DNA from: UBA7692 sp033578915
GTDB taxonomy: Bacteria > Bacteroidota > Bacteroidia > Chitinophagales > LD1
Assembly (NCBI GenBank): GCA_033578915.1
Contig: JAVQWQ010000054.1
Span: 1 to 13,298, forward strand
Direction: 5' to 3'
Length of the DNA stretch: 13,298 nucleotides
The notes under the pieces were generated by a model. It had not been told where the DNA came from. It saw only the letters and a program-made list of their open reading frames with translations, and did no database searches. How positions within the stretch are numbered: the first letter of the stretch is position 1; each line of letters begins with the position of its first letter. Of this stretch, positions 1 through 7,423 are shown one piece after another. Made by a program: the position numbers and the translations under genes.

Positions 1-1419
1 TTGTTTATTTGTTGAGAGCGTGATTGCATTGGGCTGGGTAACTTGTGCAACTTGAGAGACGGTGCATCCGTTTTTATCTGTAACAATTACTGTATAAAGC
101 CCTGCGGACAGCCCGTTTAGATCTTCAGTTGTTTGTCCGTTACTCCATAAGAAATTGTAAGGCTGTGTCCCTCCGCCGACAGTTAAATCAATACTGCCAT
201 TGTTACCTCCATTACATAAAACATTTGTAACAGACACAGAGGCCGTCAAAGGTTGAGGCTGATTAATTGTTTGAGAAATCGAAACAGTACATCCATTGTT
301 GTCAGTTACGGTTACTGAATAATTGCCAAATGGTAGATTTAAGGCATCTTCAAATGTGTTGCCATTATTCCAACTGAAAGAATAAGGAGGAACACCCCCA
401 GCCACTGATATGTCAATAAATCCGGTGCTATCTCCATTGCATAAAACATTTCCAAAGGAAGCAACTTGAGCAAATAATGGCAAAGGTTGAGCCACAGTCG
501 CTCCCGCTACGCCTGTACATCCTTTAGTATCAGTAACGGTTACGGTGTATGTTCCGGCTGTAACGTTTATAAGGTTGTTTCCCGTGTTGCCATTGCTCCA
601 CGAATAATTGTAAGGAGGAGTTCCACCTGTCACGTTTATAAAAATGCTCCCGGTCGAACCGCCATTGCACAAGGCATTAACAACGGAATCTATTAATATA
701 CTTAATTGGTTAGGTTGAGGCACCAAGACATTAAGATAATCAGTACATCCTTTTGAATCGCGAAGGGTAACCACATAATTGTTAGCGGTTAATCCGGTGA
801 ATGATGGAGATGACTGAAATGTAATACCATTAATGCTGTAACTATAAGGCGGAATACCTCCGCTTAATGAAACATAAATGGCGCCATCTGCTCCACCAAA
901 ACACGAAACAGGTTTTACTGAGTCTAATGCAGCAATCACTGCATACTGATTGTTTACTGTCGCAGAGGTTGAAGTGGTGCAGTTGTTGGCATCTGTTACC
1001 ACAATATTGTAAGCGCCGCTTGAGACATTATTGAAAACATTGGATGCTTGATTAGGGCCTCCATTTAAGGAATATAAATATCCTGCTACTCCTCCTGATG
1101 CGGATATAGTTATTTTACCATCAAAAACATTTGCACAGCTCGCATCTTGAACCGCAGCGCTTGCAGTAAGTGGGGACGGCTGGCCAACAAAGACCGGATT
1201 AAATAAATAATCAGAACCGCAATTGAGCGCATCTTTTACTGTTAAAAAGTAATTCCCGGACGTTAGGCCTGAGAATATATTCGAAAGCTGATAAGTAATT
1301 CCATTATTGTTTGAATACTGGTAAGGTGGATTTCCGCCGGAAGCAGTAACGGTAATTTTACCTGTTGCCTCTCCATGGCAAAGCACGTTATCCACTGTAA
1401 CATTTGAAATAACGGGAAG
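1..1419 (-). repeat. SprB-type repeats, six complete and the start of a seventh
   Basis: Consecutive units of about 75-81 residues begin near 1413, 1170, 939, 705, 477 and 249, and a seventh begins near 24. Each complete unit has the SprB layout: a Cys near the start (VLCNGG-like), then GxI.(I/V).(V/L).GG.PPY.(Y/F), a central G.Y.V.VTD segment, and NGC or KGC near the end. The units around 705, 477 and 249 are the most regular (76, 76 and 75 residues). SprB of Flavobacterium johnsoniae is a cell-surface gliding adhesin rich in this repeat; a matching role here is inferred. Confidence 0.92.
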
Positions 1420-4400
1420 AGGGGCAACCGTGATGGTCGCTGAGCCTCCGAAACCACTGTTTCTTATGCATCCGTTAGCATCAGTAATTTGAACAAAAGA
1501 GAAGGTAACCGTAGAAGTCGGTGCAACCCTTGCAGTATCTCCATTCAATACTCCAAGGCGTGAGTAAGTATTGCTTCCATCGGTGTACAATATGTTAAAT
1601 GGTGAAGATCCTGAGGAAAAATTAAAAGTTATTATAGTATCGGTACCTGAACAAATTGTGTTGGTTCCGGATATACTACCGTTTGGTAACGGATTCACGC
1701 TTACAGTGAAAGGAGTACAGATAGTTGTATTGCAATCGCCTTCAGCCCTTAAATAGTATGTTGTCGTAACTGTAGGTGATGCATTGAATGTGGGCCCTAC
1801 ATGTACTAAGGTGCCTCCACAGCTACCGGTGTACCATCGCCAGTCGGCACCAAAACCCAATGAACCTCCAACTGGAGCCAATAAAGTTGAATTACCAATG
1901 CAGATGGAAGGAGAGCCGCTAACTGCGGAAGCGGGAACAGATGTATCGCGTACTGTTACAGTTGTAAATATGCATCCGGTATTGTTGCAGGTTCCTTCAG
2001 CGCGCACATAATAATCAGTGGTATTTGTTGGAGTTACAGTTATGCTGTTTCCTGTGCCAACCAGTGTACCTCCACAGGCGCCAGAGTACCATCTCCAAAC
2101 AGCATTAGAGCCTAATGAACCGCCAACTACGCTCAATGTTGTAGGTTGCCCCTTACATATAGTTGTTATTCCTGATATCCCGGTAGGTGTGGTTGAAGGA
2201 GAATTCACTTTTACAGTATGCGTATTTGATATTGCCGGATTTGGATTGCATCCGGAGCCTGAGCAGGCGTAAACTGCTCTATAGTTTGTAGTAATAGAAG
2301 GAGTAACGCTAACTGTACCACCGCTAAGGCCTGTGGATACCCAACTAGTACCGTCAAAAAATTCCCAGCTAACAGGAGAACATCCTACTCCACCGGTGGC
2401 AGCGGCAGTAAGCGTGGCGCTTCCTCCCAAACAAATTGAATCGCTTCCACTAATACTGATAGCCGGGTCAGGAACTACTGTTACCTGCTCTACATTGGAT
2501 AGCGCTGGATTAGGGTTGCAACCGGTTCCTGAACAAGAAAGTACAGCGCGATAAAGTGTGCTGGAGGTAGGGGTAGCCGTAAAGGTATTGCCTGTTGCAC
2601 CTGTACTTACCCAGCTAAAACCGTTGAAGAATTCCCATGATACAGGTTGGCAGCTAACTCCGCCGGCCGGGGTAGCAGTGAAAGTAAAACTTCCTCCGGT
2701 GCAGATTGTTCCCCCTGAAGATATGCTTATAGTAGGATCGGGATTAACGGTTATGGTTTGTGTAGAAGAAATAGCAGGGTTGGGGTTGCAACCGTTGCCG
2801 CTACATGAATAAACAGCTCTGTAATTAGTTGTGGAGGCCGGTGAAAAGGTTACGGTGCTTCCGGTAGCTCCAGTAGTAACCCACGAACTGCCGTCAAAAA
2901 ATTCCCATACAATAGGGCCGCAGCCGGTTCCTCCGGCTGCAGTGGCGGTAAGTGTTGCATTGCCCCCAGTACATATACTGGTTGTTCCTGAGGCACTGAT
3001 AGAAGGATCTGCTACCACAGTTATCGTAACAGGTGATGAAACCGCGGGATTAGGATTGCAGCCTGTGCCGCTACATGAATACACTGCCCTGTATTGTGTA
3101 GTGCTTGTAGGTGAAACGGAAACGGTATTTCCTGTCAAACCAGTACTGATCCAGTTGCTTCCATCAAAAAATTCCCAGGAGATAGCGCTGCAGCCGGTGC
3201 CGCCAGAGGGATTTGCCGTAAGCGAAGCGCTTCCTCCGTCGCAAATAGTAGTTGATCCGGAGGCCGATACAGCCGGATCAGCAACAACAGTTATTGTAAC
3301 CGGTGCAGAAATAGCGGGATTGGGATTGCAACCGGAACCGCTGCATGAATAAACCGCCCTGTATTGTGTGGATGCAGTGGGAGATACGCTAACCACATTA
3401 CCTGTCAAACCGGCTGAAATCCATGAAATACCGTCAAAAAATTCCCAAGATACTGAACTGCATGAAACACCCCCGGAAGTGGTTGCCGATAGTGTAGCGC
3501 TCCCTCCTGTACAAATAGTTGTTGTTCCTGAAGCTGTTACGGATGGGTCGCTCACCACTGTAACGGTAACAGTTCCTGATACAGCAGGATTGGGATTGCA
3601 TCCGGTTCCACTGCATGAATAAACCGCTCTGTATTGAGTTGTAGCGGTAGGGTTTACTACCACACTATTTCCGGTTAAACCGGTTGTCTGCCAGCTATTG
3701 CCATTCCAAAATTCCCAGCTAACTGAAGAGCATCCTGTTCCTCCAGAAGTAGTTGCAGTGAGGGTGGCAGTTCCTCCATCGCAGATTGTTGTTGTTCCGC
3801 TTGCGCTAACTGTGGGGTCAGGAACAACTGTAACGGTGGCAGATACGCACGCAGTGTTACCACAAGCATTTTCTCCGCGAAGGAAATAGGTGGTTGTGCT
3901 ACCCGGTGTTACGGTGATATTGTCGCCTGTTCCGATGGGTGCTCCCGATCCACATCCCCCTTGATACCACCGCCATGCCCCGCCTGTGCCGGTAGTTCCA
4001 CCCACACGGCTAAGCGTAACGCTACCGCCTGTACAAATTGTGCTTCCACCGCTCACTCCGGTAGCAGCTACAAAAGGAGTTTCATGTTCAACAATTAATT
4101 GGGGACGATTACTTGAAGCCCAACCGCGAAAATCTATCCATTCATCGTTATCTACAATAATTGGGTCAGAATGAATAAAATCTTCGTTATCGAAAGAAAA
4201 CATTATAAAATTATTGGGAAGCGATGCTTTGACCCTTGCAGCTGCATTCTGAGGAAAGTCCTTCCATACATTATTTGGCGACTCGTTGTAATCAATACAA
4301 GCACCTCCGCATGTTCCCCACACATCATAACGGGCATATACTATTGCAAAACCGTTAATGTTGTTAAAAATATCATCGCAAGTAGCGGGCACCGGATCAA

Positions 4401-5706
4401 AAGTTATAGGGTCGTTTGCCTGATACCAAAAGCGTAAAGCGTTATCATCGTTTCTTGGGTTCTGAAAATTGTATTGAAAAAAGCGTGTTGTTGCATTTAG
4501 CACACAATCATCATCTGGAATACTGGTAACATTGAATTTGGCATAGCCTTGATATTGATCGTTGTCAAATGTGCCATCATCAAATCCAACTCTTATGTTT
4601 TCGTCTGAATCGTTGTTTGTAGAGAAGTCACATCCTGCATCCTCTTCAACAGTTCCTGTCCAATAAGTTGTGGCATTTGGTGTTACTGTAGTGATTGGGT
4701 CAATTATCAAAGGATATTGCATGTCTTGCCTTGTGAGCCATTCGGTTGGCACCAATATGTAAATGGTAATTTCCTCACCATTTTGTTCAATCTTATAGCT
4801 TCCTTTTATCCTTCCTTCGTTTCTGTAAGGCCTGTCTTTTTCAAAATAAACAGGCGCTTTATATCTGAAAAGTTCAAAACCTGTTGAGTTACTAACACTT
4901 ACGAAACCTTTTTCTTCCTGATAAGAAAAAGTAAAACCTTCAGGTACAACTACTCTTTCTTTGAATGCAATAAATGATGCTTGTGCTGGTATGTCCCATT
5001 CTTTTATAGAAGTAATTTCATAACTTAATTTGAAGCCGCCAGCATTATGTTCAATTTCGGCATGAATATCTTTAGCAACCTGTTGATATATTATTTCATT
5101 ATCGCTTTTCAGCGAAGGCTTGCCGGTAAGATTATCAAGAGTTTTTAATTCATTAAAATTTTTATCCAGGCATACCAGCTTTGGATCTTGTAAAAAGCGT
5201 ATTTCTAAATTGTTTTCTGTCTTTACAAAAATTCCGTTTTTAAAATCATTTCCATAAAAAGTATGAAAACGATTGAATTTGTTGGCAAAAGAGTATCCCG
5301 GAATTGTCTGATCAGGAATAATGTCGTTAAGGGTTGTGTGCCACAATCCATTCTTATAATAGTGAACTGGTCCGGCTCCAATTACACTGATAATTTTTCC
5401 ATCTTTTGTGAGAAAGTGTTTTGAGTTTTCATCTCTTTTATCGAGTAGCTCGGCTGATGGATCAGCGTAGCTGTATGGGCCGTTTGCATTAAATTGTTTA
5501 AGAAAAATATCTTCCCTTTCAAAATTTTCCGGATAAAGTTTGCTGGGTGGGGCTATCACCCCTTTTATTTTCTGTTTTATTTCTTGTGTTTGTAACGCTA
5601 ACGCTGAATTTTCATTATAAACAATTTGTTTTTGCCCAAATGATTTACTTATTAATAAAATAGATAACAATGTCGTGCCAATAAGGTAAAAAGTTCGGGT
5701 TTTCAT
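1..5706 (-). CDS. Giant secreted multidomain adhesin with Ig-like and SprB repeats (C-terminus beyond window)
   Basis: The frame is open without a stop from an ATG at 5706 to the window edge, 1902 codons, so the C-terminus is missing. An in-frame TAA at 5713-5715 fixes the start. Residues 1-25 are a signal peptide (hydrophobic core, ending SFGQ). Residues 26-330 are a head I do not recognise. YPLIIDP at 331-337 leads into a DNRLRE-like beta domain (about 340-542, ending RPQLIVEHE). Then come one Ig-like unit with a WRWY motif (547-630), six 90-residue units with WEF(F/W)(D/N)G and CNPNPA motifs (631-1170), three more Ig-like units (1171-1428) and SprB repeats (about 1430-1902). Such proteins in Bacteroidota are T9SS cargo used in gliding or adhesion. 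A C-terminal T9SS sorting or CHU_C domain is expected outside the window. The domain reading is strong; the role in adhesion is inferred. Confidence 0.93.
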   Translation of the reverse strand, partial: MKTRTFYLIGTTLLSILLISKSFGQKQIVYNENSALALQTQEIKQKIKGVIAPPSKLYPENFEREDIFLKQFNANGPYSYADPSAELLDKRDENSKHFLTKDGKIISVIGAGPVHYYKNGLWHTTLNDIIPDQTIPGYSFANKFNRFHTFYGNDFKNGIFVKTENNLEIRFLQDPKLVCLDKNFNELKTLDNLTGKPSLKSDNEIIYQQVAKDIHAEIEHNAGGFKLSYEITSIKEWDIPAQASFIAFKERVVVPEGFTFSYQEEKGFVSVSNSTGFELFRYKAPVYFEKDRPYRNEGRIKGSYKIEQNGEEITIYILVPTEWLTRQDMQYPLIIDPITTVTPNATTYWTGTVEEDAGCDFSTNNDSDENIRVGFDDGTFDNDQYQGYAKFNVTSIPDDDCVLNATTRFFQYNFQNPRNDDNALRFWYQANDPITFDPVPATCDDIFNNINGFAIVYARYDVWGTCGGACIDYNESPNNVWKDFPQNAAARVKASLPNNFIMFSFDNEDFIHSDPIIVDNDEWIDFRGWASSNRPQLIVEHETPFVAATGVSGGSTICTGGSVTLSRVGGTTGTGGAWRWYQGGCGSGAPIGTGDNITVTPGSTTTYFLRGENACGNTACVSATVTVVPDPTVSASGTTTICDGGTATLTATTSGGTGCSSVSWEFWNGNSWQTTGLTGNSVVVNPTATTQYRAVYSCSGTGCNPNPAVSGTVTVTVVSDPSVTASGTTTICTGGSATLSATTSGGVSCSSVSWEFFDGISWISAGLTGNVVSVSPTASTQYRAVYSCSGSGCNPNPAISAPVTITVVADPAVSASGSTTICDGGSASLTANPSGGTGCSAISWEFFDGSNWISTGLTGNTVSVSPTSTTQYRAVYSCSGTGCNPNPAVSSPVTITVVADPSISASGTTSICTGGNATLTATAAGGTGCGPIVWEFFDGSSWVTTGATGSTVTFSPASTTNYRAVYSCSGNGCNPNPAISSTQTITVNPDPTISISSGGTICTGGSFTFTATPAGGVSCQPVSWEFFNGFSWVSTGATGNTFTATPTSSTLYRAVLSCSGTGCNPNPALSNVEQVTVVPDPAISISGSDSICLGGSATLTAAATGGVGCSPVSWEFFDGTSWVSTGLSGGTVSVTPSITTNYRAVYACSGSGCNPNPAISNTHTVKVNSPSTTPTGISGITTICKGQPTTLSVVGGSLGSNAVWRWYSGACGGTLVGTGNSITVTPTNTTDYYVRAEGTCNNTGCIFTTVTVRDTSVPASAVSGSPSICIGNSTLLAPVGGSLGFGADWRWYTGSCGGTLVHVGPTFNASPTVTTTYYLRAEGDCNTTICTPFTVSVNPLPNGSISGTNTICSGTDTIITFNFSSGSSPFNILYTDGSNTYSRLGVLNGDTARVAPTSTVTFSFVQITDANGCIRNSGFGGSATITVAPLPVISNVTVDNVLCHGEATGKITVTASGGNPPYQYSNNNGITYQLSNIFSGLTSGNYFLTVKDALNCGSDYLFNPVFVGQPSPLTASAAVQDASCANVFDGKITISASGGVAGYLYSLNGGPNQASNVFNNVSSGAYNIVVTDANNCTTSTSATVNNQYAVIAALDSVKPVSCFGGADGAIYVSLSGGIPPYSYSINGITFQSSPSFTGLTANNYVVTLRDSKGCTDYLNVLVPQPNQLSILIDSVVNALCNGGSTGSIFINVTGGTPPYNYSWSNGNTGNNLINVTAGTYTVTVTDTKGCTGVAGATVAQPLPLFAQVASFGNVLCNGDSTGFIDISVAGGVPPYSFSWNNGNTFEDALNLPFGNYSVTVTDNNGCTVSISQTINQPQPLTASVSVTNVLCNGGNNGSIDLTVGGGTQPYNFLWSNGQTTEDLNGLSAGLYTVIVTDKNGCTVSQVAQVTQPNAITLSTNKQ
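1420..2196 (-). repeat. Three further Ig-like units between the 270-bp array and the SprB repeats
   Basis: Two WRWY-type units (1939-2196 and 1684-1938, about 85 residues each) with WRWYSGACGG and WRWYTGSCGG are followed by a more divergent Ig-like unit (1420-1683). The last starts with TNTICSG, lacks the WRWY block and carries ITDANGC, so it looks transitional toward the SprB repeats. Each WRWY unit keeps the four-cysteine layout. Confidence 0.8.
2197..3816 (-). repeat. Six tandem 270-bp Ig-like repeats inside the adhesin
   Basis: Six head-to-tail units of exactly 270 bp (90 residues): 3547-3816, 3277-3546, 3007-3276, 2737-3006, 2467-2736 and 2197-2466. The codon for the Cys before NPNP ends at 3600, 3330, 3060, 2790, 2520 and 2250. 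The Cys of the (T/S)IC motif starts at 3781, 3511, 3241, 2971, 2701 and 2431. Each unit carries the (T/S)IC, WEF and CNPNPA motifs and four cysteines. The repeats have diverged by substitution but show no insertion or deletion. They resemble the Ig-like domains associated with CHU_C in Bacteroidota. Confidence 0.95.
3817..4068 (-). repeat. First Ig-like unit (WRWY type) of the adhesin
   Basis: One Ig-like unit at residues 547-630, between the DNRLRE-like head and the 270-bp array. It has the same opening as the array units (STICTGGS), but WRWYQGGCGSG replaces the WEFFDG block and the end reads CGNTACVSATVTV. It is the same unit type as the two units at 1684-2196, so WRWY-type units flank the WEFFDG-type array on both sides. 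Confidence 0.85.
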
Positions 5707-5725
5707 CTTTTTTTAAATTGATAGC

Positions 5726-5733
5726 CAAAAATA
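5726..5733 (-). promoter_or_regulatory. Putative -7 box (TATTTTTG) of the giant adhesin gene
   Basis: The minus strand reads TATTTTTG, matching the Bacteroidota -7 consensus TAnnTTTG, 19 bases before the ATG at 5706. I see no clear TTG -33 element at the usual spacing, so this is a moderate call. Confidence 0.5.
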
Positions 5734-5752
5734 TTCTCATAACTTTAAATCG

Positions 5753-5762
5753 CCACTAGTGG
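5753..5762. promoter_or_regulatory. 10-bp palindrome CCACTAGTGG in the divergent intergenic region
   Basis: A perfect palindrome lies between the divergent adhesin and DUF6089 genes, about 20 bases upstream of the adhesin's putative -7 box, so it overlaps where a -33 element would be. It could be an operator, but a 10-bp palindrome may arise by chance. Confidence 0.25.
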
Positions 5763-5844
5763 TGTATCCTTTTTTGTTAAATGCAAGGTACATCTTCAAT
5801 ATTCGCAGTTTCATAACGTTTAGTTTATAATTAAAGAACCCGTT

Positions 5845-5852
5845 TATTTTTG
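5845..5852 (+). promoter_or_regulatory. Putative -7 box (TATTTTTG) seven bases before the DUF6089 start
   Basis: TATTTTTG matches TAnnTTTG and is followed by CGCTCAG and then the ATG at 5860. With transcription usually starting several bases past this box, the mRNA would begin at or next to the start codon. No good TTG -33 element is visible. Confidence 0.55.
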
Positions 5853-5859
5853 CGCTCAG

Positions 5860-6687
5860 ATGTCAAGAGCAGTAATATTTATTTTGTTATGCAGTTGTAT
5901 TTTCCAATCTTTTGCACAAAATCATGAGTTTGGAGGCTTTGCTGGTTTTGGGCACTATTTTGGAGACCTTAACCCTAAATTCAGCTTTGCCATGCCTGGC
6001 CCTGCCGGAGGGGTTTTTTATCGGTACAACATCAAAAAGCGCGGTGCTTATCGCGCATCAGTAAATTTGGGTATGGTTGAATTCAGAGATGATGCTACGA
6101 ATATTCCATCCAGCCTGCAGCGCAACCTTTCGTTTCGAAGCAACATAATTGATATAACCAATCTTATAGAATTTAATTTTTTGGAATACGATAAAAAAGC
6201 AAAACGCAAATGGTTTACACCTTATCTTGCTACAGGGTTTACATTGTTTTTTTTCAATCCCAAAGCTTATTACAGAGACCGTTGGATTTATCTGCAACCT
6301 TTGGGCACTGAAGGGCAAAACGATCCCGACTATTCAGGTGTAAAAAAATATAACCTTTATAACTTTTCTATCCCCGCCATTTTCGGGTTTAAGTTTTCTG
6401 TAAAAAGTTGGAACATAGCTATCGAAGGAGGCTGGAGGCAAACTTTCACAGATTATCTTGATGATGTAAGTGGAAATTATCCGGCTTATGTTTCAATGCC
6501 CGGCGGCTCACAGGGTTTGGCAGCGCAACTTTCCGATCGCTCGCGAGAGAAAGGAATCGAGCCGATAGGAAAACCCGGTAAGCAACGTGGCGAAAGCCCT
6601 AAGACCGATGCATATTTGTTTGCAGGGATTACTATAAGTTACACCATTTTACGCATTGAATGTCCAAAACCTTACGGGTTGCGATGA
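5860..6687 (+). CDS. DUF6089 family outer-membrane beta-barrel protein
   Basis: The product is 275 residues with a signal peptide (1-20, ending SFAQ) followed by EFGGFAGFGHYFGDLNP, the N-terminal signature of DUF6089 proteins. Alternating hydrophobic and aromatic strands follow (GGVFYRYNI, AIFGFKFSV, NIAIEGGWRQTFTDYLDDVSGNY), ending with a last strand AYLFAGITISYTI and a short tail. This fits an outer-membrane beta-barrel. DUF6089 proteins appear related to the T9SS barrel component PorG, but orthology cannot be claimed from the sequence alone. The gene is divergent from the giant T9SS-type adhesin, which would suit an export or surface role. The start is supported by the promoter box just upstream and by the signal peptide. 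Confidence 0.85.
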   Translation: MSRAVIFILLCSCIFQSFAQNHEFGGFAGFGHYFGDLNPKFSFAMPGPAGGVFYRYNIKKRGAYRASVNLGMVEFRDDATNIPSSLQRNLSFRSNIIDITNLIEFNFLEYDKKAKRKWFTPYLATGFTLFFFNPKAYYRDRWIYLQPLGTEGQNDPDYSGVKKYNLYNFSIPAIFGFKFSVKSWNIAIEGGWRQTFTDYLDDVSGNYPAYVSMPGGSQGLAAQLSDRSREKGIEPIGKPGKQRGESPKTDAYLFAGITISYTILRIECPKPYGLR

Positions 6688-6742
6688 TCATTTTATACAG
6701 TAAGAAAAAACCGGAACCAAATAACATTTGTGTACATTGATA

Positions 6743-6796
6743 ATGTCAAGAGCTGTTAGTTTTCTATATGCTTTTATTCCAATTGTTGCCAATTAA
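6743..6796 (+). other. 17-codon mini-ORF ending nine bases before the FAH gene
   Basis: ATG at 6743 to TAA at 6794-6796 encodes MSRAVSFLYAFIPIVAN, mostly hydrophobic. Its first 11 bases (ATGTCAAGAGC) are identical to the start of the DUF6089 gene at 5860, so both begin MSRAV. It could be a leader peptide, a remnant of a duplicated signal peptide, or chance. It has no recognisable function. Confidence 0.2.
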
Positions 6797-6805
6797 ATTT
6801 TACTT

Positions 6806-7411
6806 ATGAAAATTATATGCGTAGGCAGAAATTATGTTGAACATATTCGCGAACTTGAAAACGATGTACCAGAAGACCCGGTGGTTTTCTTAAAACCATC
6901 TACTGCCCTCCTTAAAAACGGTATGCCGTTTATCATACCGGAATGGAGTAATAATATTCATTATGAATCAGAAATTGTATTGAAAATATCTAAACAAGGA
7001 AAATATATACAGCAAAAATTTGCGCATAAATATTTCAATGAAATATCTGTAGGTATAGATTTTACGGCACGTGATGTGCAGCAGACCTTAAAAGAGAAAA
7101 GTTTGCCATGGGAACTATCCAAATCATTCGATGGAAGTGCTGCTGTGGGTAAATTTTTAGATAAAGAAAAATTTCCTCTTCCGATTCATTTTTCTTTATT
7201 CTTAAATGGTAAACAGGTGCAATCGGGCAATACATCCAAAATGATTTTTTCATTTGAAAGGATTATTAGTTTTGTATCCATGTATTTTACCCTGCAACAA
7301 GGCGATATTATATTTACGGGAACACCGGCGGGAGTAGGAAAAGTGAATGCCGGTGATTTGCTTGAAGCCAGGTTGGAAGATGAATTAGTTTTGCGCTGCG
7401 AAATCAAGTAA
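6806..7411 (+). CDS. Fumarylacetoacetate hydrolase family protein, FAHD1-like acylpyruvase/oxaloacetate decarboxylase
   Basis: The product is 201 residues, the size of the compact FAHD1/YcgM-type enzymes. It starts directly with the catalytic region (ICVGRNYVEHIREL, then FLKPSTAL). Metal ligands are E54 and E56 (HYESEIVL) and D85 (GIDFTARD); the lid His-Glu dyad is H13 and E16; K106 lies in KSFDG. All are offset by 17 from the human FAHD1 residues as I recall them (H30, E33, E71, E73, D102, K123), which is strong support. FTGTPAGVG near the end is the family signature. Likely activity is Mg-dependent cleavage of acylpyruvates or decarboxylation of oxaloacetate in the cytoplasm. It is the first gene of an apparent three-gene operon. 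No convincing promoter was seen upstream. Confidence 0.92.
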   Translation: MKIICVGRNYVEHIRELENDVPEDPVVFLKPSTALLKNGMPFIIPEWSNNIHYESEIVLKISKQGKYIQQKFAHKYFNEISVGIDFTARDVQQTLKEKSLPWELSKSFDGSAAVGKFLDKEKFPLPIHFSLFLNGKQVQSGNTSKMIFSFERIISFVSMYFTLQQGDIIFTGTPAGVGKVNAGDLLEARLEDELVLRCEIK

Positions 7412-7423
7412 ACTATATGCTAA

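Noticed and set aside
1..4068. CRISPR array or non-coding tandem repeat
   Set aside because: The repeats are long, continuous in one reading frame, and encode well-formed Ig-like and SprB domains with no unique spacers.
487..4437. A run of plus-strand open frames opposite the repeats (such as 2831-3352 and 3368-3622)
   Set aside because: They recur with the 270-bp period of the minus-strand repeats, have no signal peptide or family motif, and are antisense images of the Ig-like and SprB coding sequence.
5753..5762. Transcription terminator at the CCACTAGTGG palindrome
   Set aside because: It has no loop, is only five base pairs per arm, and is not followed by a T run on either strand.
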